A program made the position numbers and the translations under genes. A model generated the notes under the pieces. That model did not search any database, was not told where the DNA came from, and was given only the letters and a program-made list of their open reading frames with translations. DNA of 12,253 bases, taken from positions 1 through 12,253 of the forward strand of contig CABPXX010000011.1 in the NCBI GenBank assembly GCA_902461475.1, given 5' to 3'. Each line of letters opens with the position of its first letter. Within the stretch, counting starts at the first letter, position 1. Below, one piece after another: positions 8,306 to 12,253 of this stretch. The stretch comes from an uncultured Eubacteriales bacterium. Lineage in GTDB: Bacteria; Bacillota; Clostridia; Oscillospirales; Oscillospiraceae.

Positions 8306-8956
8306 ATGTTCCGCATGATTGGTTTTGACCTGGACGGCACCATTGCCGACACTCTGCCCCTGTGCATCCAGGCCTTTGGCTTGGCCCTGTCTCCCTACGC
8401 TGGGCACACCCTCAGTGAGGAGGAGATCACCGCCACCTTCGGCTTGGACGAGGTGGGCATCGCCAAGATTCTGGCCGGGGACCAGTGGGAGGCCGGTGTG
8501 GCCGACTACTGCCGGGAATATGAGCGGCTCCACCCCCAGGTGGTGCCCGACCTGTTCCCCGGCATCCGGGAGCTTCTGCACACCTTGAAGGACCGGGGGA
8601 TTCCTCTGGTGCTGGTGACGGGAAAGGGCCCCCCCCCCTGCCGCATCTCGCTGGAGCAGTTCGGCATTGCCGACGTGTTCGACGAGGTGCTGTGCGGCTC
8701 GGATGTGGCCCCCAATAAAGTGGACCATCTGCGCTACTTGTTGGACAAATACCAACTGACCCCGGAGGAGTTCTGCTACATCGGGGACACCGCCACCGAC
8801 GTGGACGCCTGCGACCAGGTGGGGGTGACCTGCCTGTCAGCGGCCTGGCAGGACGGCGTCACCCAGGCCCTGGAGCAGCGCAACCCCGGCAAAGTGTTCG
8901 ACCGGGTGGAGAAATGCGGGGCATACCTGTTGGAGCACTGCGCCAAACCCCAATGA
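8306..8956 (+). CDS. HAD-superfamily hydrolase (phosphoglycolate-phosphatase-like)
   Basis: A 216-residue HAD phosphatase, subfamily I like Gph/PpaX. Visible catalytic parts are FDLDGT at the N-terminus (nucleophile D8, acid/base D10), VTGKG (motif II, T105), K138 (motif III) and the metal-binding GDTATD (D161, D165). A helical cap lies between motif I and motif II (about residues 15-85). The exact substrate cannot be told; phosphoglycolate or pyrophosphate are common in this group. The ATG at 8306 has AAGGAGG 8 bases upstream and starts 14 bases after the helicase stop, so it is co-transcribed with it. Odd: codons 108-111 lie in a run of ten C (8629-8638), giving three consecutive Pro right after motif II, where relatives usually have a less proline-rich sequence. 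Confidence 0.88.
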   Translation: MFRMIGFDLDGTIADTLPLCIQAFGLALSPYAGHTLSEEEITATFGLDEVGIAKILAGDQWEAGVADYCREYERLHPQVVPDLFPGIRELLHTLKDRGIPLVLVTGKGPPPCRISLEQFGIADVFDEVLCGSDVAPNKVDHLRYLLDKYQLTPEEFCYIGDTATDVDACDQVGVTCLSAAWQDGVTQALEQRNPGKVFDRVEKCGAYLLEHCAKPQ

Positions 8957-9061
8957 TAGGACAAAACACCGGACGTTTAGACGGGTGCTCGTAAGACAGT
9001 AATCCATCAAAAATTACGAATTACGGCATCTGTCTGACAGGGTTGGAAAACAAACGAACAT

Positions 9062-9100
9062 ACGGCATTCGGCTTCGGCTGGATGCCGTTGTTCTTTTTT
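9062..9100 (+). terminator. Terminator-like hairpin with UUCG loop
   Basis: A stem of about 12 pairs (9062-9073 with 9078-9089, two of them G-U) is capped by a TTCG tetraloop closed by C-G and followed by TGTTCTTTTTT. This is a strong rho-independent terminator on the plus strand. It lies about 105 bases after the HAD stop, so it may end the helicase/HAD transcript or mark the edge of the mobile element. Flanking T-rich sequence on the other strand could make it weakly bidirectional. Confidence 0.7.
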
Positions 9101-9387
9101 GGGGGGCGAAAAGCCTTGTTTTTATGCCATGTATGACAAGGATAGTGAAACGAGTGAAATAGTTGCCGTTTTCGTGATAAAACCCTATAAAACAGCGAAT
9201 CACGTCATAATGAATGTTCTTTGCTATGGCGTGTAAGTCTTTACGAATCCGTAAGTAATCCCACAAAACTGTTAATTCGATAGCTGCACGTTTCGATGCA
9301 GAGTACGATGAACTCCGCCAAAATCGCCCTATCGCCCTTGGTTCACAGAAAAGTTACACTTTAATGCGGTAAATTTCGGTGAACCTA

Positions 9388-9417
9388 TTGAGAAATGACA
9401 CATCTTCGTGTTATAAT
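9388..9417 (+). promoter_or_regulatory. SigmaA-type promoter for the mobile-element operon
   Basis: TTGAGA (9388-9393) and a perfect TATAAT (9412-9417) are 18 bases apart, 35 bases before the start at 9453. It is the only clear promoter seen ahead of the run of genes from 9453 to 12036. Confidence 0.6.
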
Positions 9418-9418
9418 A

Positions 9419-9428
9419 TGTGTACACA
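9419..9428. promoter_or_regulatory. Palindrome at the transcription start, possible operator
   Basis: A perfect 10-bp palindrome, TGTGTACACA, begins 2 bases after the -10 box and covers the likely transcription start. Its place suggests a repressor site, but a 10-bp palindrome can occur by chance, so this is inference only. Confidence 0.3.
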
Positions 9429-9452
9429 CAAACATGAATGGAGGTAAGGCAG

Positions 9453-9698
9453 ATGAAAAAGTTGTTGTCTTGTGAGTTCAATATGGATAGCGGTTTTGTG
9501 GAGCTGAAGTTCAATGATGGCAGTATGATTGCAATTAACTGCACCGCCGTGGAAAACGAAGTTGCCGACAATATGTATCAGCGTTCAGAGCTTGACTATC
9601 TTATCTACAATGACCCGCTTGCGTATGCCGACCTCATTTTGAATGGTGACCCGGAGGCATACCTCAAAGCAGTTACTGAGTACAAGCCTTTGGATTAG
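9453..9698 (+). CDS. Small acidic protein of integrative elements (DUF6061-like)
   Basis: An 81-residue acidic protein without membrane segments. The sequence pattern (KLLSCEFNMDSG, LKFNDGSMIAI, YLIYNDPLAYADLILNG) resembles the DUF6061 family, which I associate with Tn1549-like integrative elements of gut Firmicutes; that assignment is from memory and the function is unknown. A start at 9438 is also open, but GGAGGT at 9440-9445 stands 7 bases before the ATG at 9453, making the later start much more likely. Upstream is a good promoter with a palindrome. It is the first gene of a plus-strand series that ends with mobC. Confidence 0.7.
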   Translation: MKKLLSCEFNMDSGFVELKFNDGSMIAINCTAVENEVADNMYQRSELDYLIYNDPLAYADLILNGDPEAYLKAVTEYKPLD

Positions 9699-9739
9699 TA
9701 TGCGAGGACAAAGATGATAAAAATTTGTAGGTGTGAACG

Positions 9740-10195
9740 ATGAATATGTGCGAATGGTGTGATTACAAAGACAACGAATGGCTACTGCATAGATCCTTAC
9801 ATTGGTCTGTTTATTTAGCGGATGTACAGGACTATGTTGGCAGATGTATTTTGGTGCTGAATAGGCATTGCGGAAGTCTTTCTGAACTAAATAATTCTGA
9901 GTGGATTGAATTGAAATCAATCATAGACAGATTAGAGTTCGTTTATAAGGAAGTTTTGGGAGCTGAACTGAGTAATTGGAGTTGCTTACTAAATAATTTT
10001 TATAAAGAAACCACACCCAATCCTCATTTGCATATTCACGTAAGACCAAGATACAAAAATGCTATTGTAATTAACAATCACTCGTATGAAGATGCAGAGT
10101 TTGCCCACCACTACGCTCTTAAAAAAGAAACTTCATTACTCGATGATGATAGGCAAGCATTGTATGCACTAATGAAGAAAAAATTCGTTTTATAA
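9740..10195 (+). CDS. HIT-family hydrolase-like protein
   Basis: A 151-residue protein with the histidine triad HLHIHVR (H96, H98, H100), preceded by a PNP and followed by PRY as in Ap4A-hydrolase/HIT proteins, which hydrolyse or transfer nucleotides from dinucleoside polyphosphates and adenylylated compounds. The middle histidine is the usual nucleophile. A CEWC near the N-terminus (residues 4-7) could bind zinc, as in several HIT proteins. The actual substrate cannot be told. The ATG at 9740 has only a weak AGGTG site; an ATG at 9746 is possible. The gene is more AT-rich than the DUF6061-like gene upstream, suggesting it was a separate acquisition. It lies between that gene and the DJ-1-like gene as cargo of the element. 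Confidence 0.8.
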   Translation: MNMCEWCDYKDNEWLLHRSLHWSVYLADVQDYVGRCILVLNRHCGSLSELNNSEWIELKSIIDRLEFVYKEVLGAELSNWSCLLNNFYKETTPNPHLHIHVRPRYKNAIVINNHSYEDAEFAHHYALKKETSLLDDDRQALYALMKKKFVL

Positions 10196-10234
10196 TGGAA
10201 AAGTAACGAGTATCGAAATATGGAGGAACTGAAA

Positions 10235-10867
10235 ATGAGTAAATTTGCAGTGATCTTATATCCTAACTTTTCTTTGCAGGAAATCACTTGCCTTACGTCT
10301 GCATTGACGGTGTGGTTCGGTGAAAAGATTGATTTTATTGCAAGTGAGAACAAGGAATATTATAGCGAGGAAGGAATGTGTGTCATTCCAAGCAAAACTA
10401 TTAGTGAAGTCAATATCACCGATTATGATTGTGTGATTTTGCCGGGGACGATCAATCCACTTCCTGCGCTGTACGATGAGAATTTGATTAACTTCTTGAA
10501 AAGTGGAATCAACACCGATGTTGTGTATGCGGCGATTTCCTCCTCTCCTTTGCTGTTGGCAAAGGCGGGCGTATTGAATGGCAAGAAGTTTACCGCTGGA
10601 TTCTTTATGCAGATGACGGAAGTATATTCGTTTATCGAAAAAGAGAACTTTATCCATCAAGGAATCGTTTGCGACGGAAATGTTATTACAGGTATCGGTA
10701 TGTTCTTCCGAGAGTTCGCTGAAGCTGTATTACAAAGATTTGACTTTGATATTGGAAACGGTTTTATGCGTGATAAACCCGAAAATTACACGGAAGAAGA
10801 ACTTACTTTTTACTGGTCGGAAGAAGATTTTCGTGAGTTTTTAGAAGAACTGAAAGAGTATCAATAG
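10235..10867 (+). CDS. DJ-1/PfpI-family protein with Ser at the catalytic Cys position
   Basis: A 210-residue DJ-1/ThiJ/PfpI-like protein (class I glutamine-amidotransferase-like fold). The family pattern is visible as VILYPNFSLQEIT at the start, DYDCVILPG (63-71), the nucleophile elbow YAAISSSPLLLAKAGVLNGKKFT-like segment (98-120) and VITGIGMFFREFAEAVL (150-166). Family members usually have AICAGP at the elbow; here it is AISSSP, so Ser102 replaces the expected catalytic Cys. It may act as a serine enzyme, a binding protein, or be inactive. The start at 10220 is less likely: GGAGG at 10222-10226 stands 8 bases before the ATG at 10235. It is followed after 23 bases by the GNAT gene, with no terminator seen between. 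Confidence 0.82.
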   Translation: MSKFAVILYPNFSLQEITCLTSALTVWFGEKIDFIASENKEYYSEEGMCVIPSKTISEVNITDYDCVILPGTINPLPALYDENLINFLKSGINTDVVYAAISSSPLLLAKAGVLNGKKFTAGFFMQMTEVYSFIEKENFIHQGIVCDGNVITGIGMFFREFAEAVLQRFDFDIGNGFMRDKPENYTEEELTFYWSEEDFREFLEELKEYQ

Positions 10868-10890
10868 AGAACTATTTGGAGAAAAATAAA

Positions 10891-11439
10891 ATGATAATGA
10901 TTGAAACCGAAAGACTTGTCCTTCGTAATGTTGCGGCAAAGGATGCAGACACTATGTTTGATTACCGCAACAATGAAATATGTGCAAAATATCAGCGTGG
11001 ACAAACCAAAGATTTTGATGGTATTTGTGAGCTGATTGAACGCCGTAAAAACGATGCGATCTCTGTCGATACCCCATTTATGCTATCGGTTGCACTGAAG
11101 CAATCCGATGATATGATTGGTGAAATTGTGGTTATGCCCGAAGATGGCACAATTTCTATGGGATATACATTTCATTACAATTACCATCGTAAAGGATACG
11201 CTTACGAGGCACTAACAACGCTCATAAGTCTGCTTCACGAAAGATACCCGTCTTGGGATTTTATTAGCTTTACCGAGCCGGAGAATAAGCCGAGTATGGC
11301 TTTGTTGAAAAAATTAGGATATAAAGATATGGGCTACTTGCCTAATATGGAATCTCAAGTGTTTGGAAAATGGACAACTCCCACTACCGAGTTTGAGATC
11401 GCACAGGCAATAAACAACGGAGATAGTACAAATGGATGA
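10891..11439 (+). CDS. GNAT-family N-acetyltransferase (RimJ/RimL-like)
   Basis: A 182-residue GNAT acetyltransferase, similar to the Acetyltransf_3 type. It transfers an acetyl group from acetyl-CoA to an amine; substrate unknown. The N-terminal IETERLVLR and the core motif A, GYTFHYNYHRKGYAYEAL (91-108), with the pyrophosphate-binding Arg/Lys-Gly-Tyr-Ala, are clear; ENKPSMALLKKLGY (131-144) is the typical later motif. The start is ATG at 10891 with GGAG 9 bases upstream; the TTG at 10876 has no good site. The 3' end overlaps the DUF3795-like gene by 8 bases, so the two are translationally coupled. It could acetylate an antibiotic or a protein, but nothing shows which. Confidence 0.85.
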   Translation: MIMIETERLVLRNVAAKDADTMFDYRNNEICAKYQRGQTKDFDGICELIERRKNDAISVDTPFMLSVALKQSDDMIGEIVVMPEDGTISMGYTFHYNYHRKGYAYEALTTLISLLHERYPSWDFISFTEPENKPSMALLKKLGYKDMGYLPNMESQVFGKWTTPTTEFEIAQAINNGDSTNG

Positions 11440-11689
11440 AAAACTGCTTGGCAAATGTGGCTTTTACTGCGGTGCTTGCCCTACATACATAAAAGACGGT
11501 TGTCGTGGTTGTGAGGAAGAACATACTTCTGGAGATTGCTTCACCCGTGATTGCGTAAAAGAAAAGAAGCTGAATTTTTGCGGAGAGTGCAAGAACTTTC
11601 CGTGCGATACGATTATGACTAAGCCACACTCTACCGTGCTGGATAAGGATTGGCTTGCGTGGAAAAAGAAAAGCGAGAGGAACAGATAA
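11432..11689 (+). CDS. Cysteine-rich DUF3795-like protein
   Basis: An 85-residue protein with ten cysteines (9, 13, 16, 24, 27, 36, 41, 50, 53, 58) in CGxxCGxC, CxxC and CxxC-xxxxC groups, matching the DUF3795 pattern from memory; such spacing usually binds zinc or an iron-sulfur cluster. Function unknown. GGAG lies 9 bases before the ATG at 11432, inside the GNAT gene (8-base overlap). Its stop TAA shares a base with the ATG of mobC (TAATG), so GNAT, this gene and mobC are tightly coupled. Confidence 0.8.
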   Translation: MDEKLLGKCGFYCGACPTYIKDGCRGCEEEHTSGDCFTRDCVKEKKLNFCGECKNFPCDTIMTKPHSTVLDKDWLAWKKKSERNR

Positions 11690-12036
11690 TGCCGGATAAC
11701 AGAAATCGTAAACGACCGATACAGGTAAAGTTCTTCGTAGATGAAAAAGAGCAAGCTCTAATAAAAAAGAAAATGGAACAGGCAGGCATTGAGAATATGA
11801 GTGCCTATATCCGCAAAATGGTAATTGACGGATACGTTGTAAAATTGGATATGCCCGAACTTCGTGAGTTGACCATTAGAATGAAAAGCATCTCCAACAG
11901 CGAAAACCAAATTGCCAAGCGTGTCAATTCCACCGGCAATATCTACGAAGCAGATATTGAAGAAATCAAAAAGAACCAAGAAGAAATTTATGAGGGCATC
12001 CGAAAAATCCTCACATCACTTTCCAAGATAGAATGA
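11689..12036 (+). CDS. mobC: Mobilization relaxosome protein MobC-like
   Basis: A 115-residue basic protein with a likely ribbon-helix-helix DNA-binding domain (about 11-47: VKFFVDEKEQALI then a helix, then MSAYIRKMVIDG) and a MobC-like C-terminus (about 55-110) with NQIAKRVN and a coiled-coil-like tail. MobC binds the transfer origin and helps the relaxase at nicking. The open frame extends to 11650, but the ATG at 11689 with GAGAGGA 7 bases before is the right start. It begins on the last base of the DUF3795-like stop (TAATG) and is followed directly by the repeat-rich oriT region. Confidence 0.85.
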   Translation: MPDNRNRKRPIQVKFFVDEKEQALIKKKMEQAGIENMSAYIRKMVIDGYVVKLDMPELRELTIRMKSISNSENQIAKRVNSTGNIYEADIEEIKKNQEEIYEGIRKILTSLSKIE

Positions 12037-12106
12037 TGTTCAGCTCCGCAGGAGCGTAGCCGATTTTGAAAAAATCGTTGAAGGGTTTGGGATGTTGCCC
12101 AACAAG

Positions 12107-12143
12107 TTTTTGCAAAAATCAGCAAGGCTGAAATTTGCAAAAA
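12107..12143. repeat. Inverted repeat, 17-base arms with two mismatches
   Basis: TTTTTGCAAA....CAGC (12107-12123) pairs with GCTG....TTTGCAAAAA (12127-12143) over 17 positions with two mismatches and a 3-base loop. No T tail follows, so it is not a terminator; it is most likely part of the oriT structure. Confidence 0.55.
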
Positions 12144-12170
12144 GCACGATGTGTGTCCACACGTGCATTG

Positions 12171-12201
12171 CTTGCCAAGTATGTTTTAACATATTGGCAA
12201 G
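12171..12201. repeat. Large inverted repeat in the oriT region
   Basis: CTTGCCAAGTATGTT (12171-12185) and AACATATTGGCAAG (12188-12201) pair over 14 bp with one bulged G and a 2-base spacer. Its left half is repeated at 12228-12239. The arrangement resembles the relaxase-recognition repeat of transfer origins. Confidence 0.7.
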
Positions 12202-12253
12202 TATGCAAAGTGGGTACCGTCGTGCCCTGCTTGCCAAGTCTGAAATCGCAGAG

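Larger units (their letters stand above)
8957..9452. other. Gene-poor junction between chromosome and mobile element
   Basis: About 495 bases with no convincing gene. GC falls sharply just after the HAD gene (around 8960), so the border of the incoming element probably lies between 8957 and 9060. Visible items are an 8-bp near-tandem repeat (AATTACGAATTACGG near 9012-9025), a small CTGTC/GACAG inverted repeat (9030-9040), the UUCG-loop hairpin at 9062-9100, a CTGCA/TGCAG inverted repeat at 9284-9301, and the promoter at 9388-9417. Short open frames at 9129-9239 and 9259-9372 lack ribosome binding sites and may be decayed remnants. Confidence 0.5.
12040..12253. other. Probable origin of transfer (oriT) region
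   Basis: A gene-free stretch after mobC with a series of inverted repeats: GCTCC/GGAGC (12043-12055), CGATTTT/AAAATCG (12061-12077), TTGGG/CCCAA (12087-12102), a 17-base stem with two mismatches (12107-12123 with 12127-12143), and a near-perfect stem with one bulged G (12171-12185 with 12188-12201). TGCTTGCCAAGT occurs twice (12169-12180 and 12228-12239). Between them lies GTCGTGCCCTG (12219-12229), which resembles the nick region of MOBQ/MOBP plasmids. The relaxase gene is expected just downstream. The nick site is inferred. Confidence 0.6.

Noticed and set aside
8970..8992. Hairpin just after the HAD gene (CACC/GGTG)
   Set aside because: Only 4 bp with no T tract; not convincing as a terminator.
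9129..9239. Plus-strand 36-codon frame in the junction region
   Set aside because: No ribosome binding site and no recognised family; at best a remnant.
9021..9266. Minus-strand frame of 81 codons in the junction region
   Set aside because: It runs through the terminator hairpin and has no ribosome binding site or recognisable domain.
1..12253. tRNA, rRNA or CRISPR arrays
   Set aside because: No cloverleaf-like pattern, rRNA signature or regularly spaced repeats were seen; the gaps between genes are too short or already explained.

Overview
The window looks like chromosome of a GC-rich gut-type Clostridium relative (Oscillospiraceae-like, e.g. the Flavonifractor/Lawsonibacter group). This is inferred from the Firmicutes-type comEC-holA and rnmV genes, the PcrA-type helicase, strong AGGAGG-like ribosome binding sites and high-GC codon use. 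From about 8960 the DNA becomes clearly more AT-rich and carries the mobilization genes of an integrative conjugative or mobilizable element.

Layout. (1) Positions 1-1235, minus strand: three small membrane-protein genes in one operon. The last two in transcription order are tandem paralogs, and the final one is cut by the window edge just before its stop. (2) 1364-1726, plus: a 120-residue cysteine-rich protein with an internal duplication, closed by a strong hairpin terminator. (3) 5785-1779, minus: comEC, holA and rnmV (competence channel, DNA polymerase III delta, RNase M5), tightly packed behind a good promoter. (4) 5924-8956, plus: a pcrA/uvrD-type helicase gene and a HAD-family phosphatase gene, transcribed divergently from comEC. 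The helicase reading frame is broken at about 7857, exactly where conserved motif VI begins, by a net loss that fits about 28 bases. The C-terminal part continues intact in another frame, so this is either a very recent mutation or a sequence/assembly error. The HAD gene contains a run of ten C.

(5) 8957-9452 holds no convincing gene. It contains a UUCG-capped terminator-like hairpin, the composition shift, and a promoter with a palindrome at its start site. (6) 9453-12036, plus: a DUF6061-like small protein, a HIT-family protein, a DJ-1/PfpI-like protein that has Ser where the catalytic Cys is expected, a GNAT acetyltransferase, a DUF3795-like cysteine-rich protein, and a MobC-like relaxosome protein. 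The last three overlap one another, so the cargo appears translationally coupled to the mobilization gene. (7) 12040-12253 has no gene but is packed with inverted repeats and a 12-bp direct repeat. It is most likely the transfer origin (oriT), with the relaxase gene expected just beyond the window.

The housekeeping half is ordinary apart from the broken helicase. The most interesting parts are that lesion, the mob-coupled enzyme cargo, the oriT structure, and the duplicated cysteine-rich protein.
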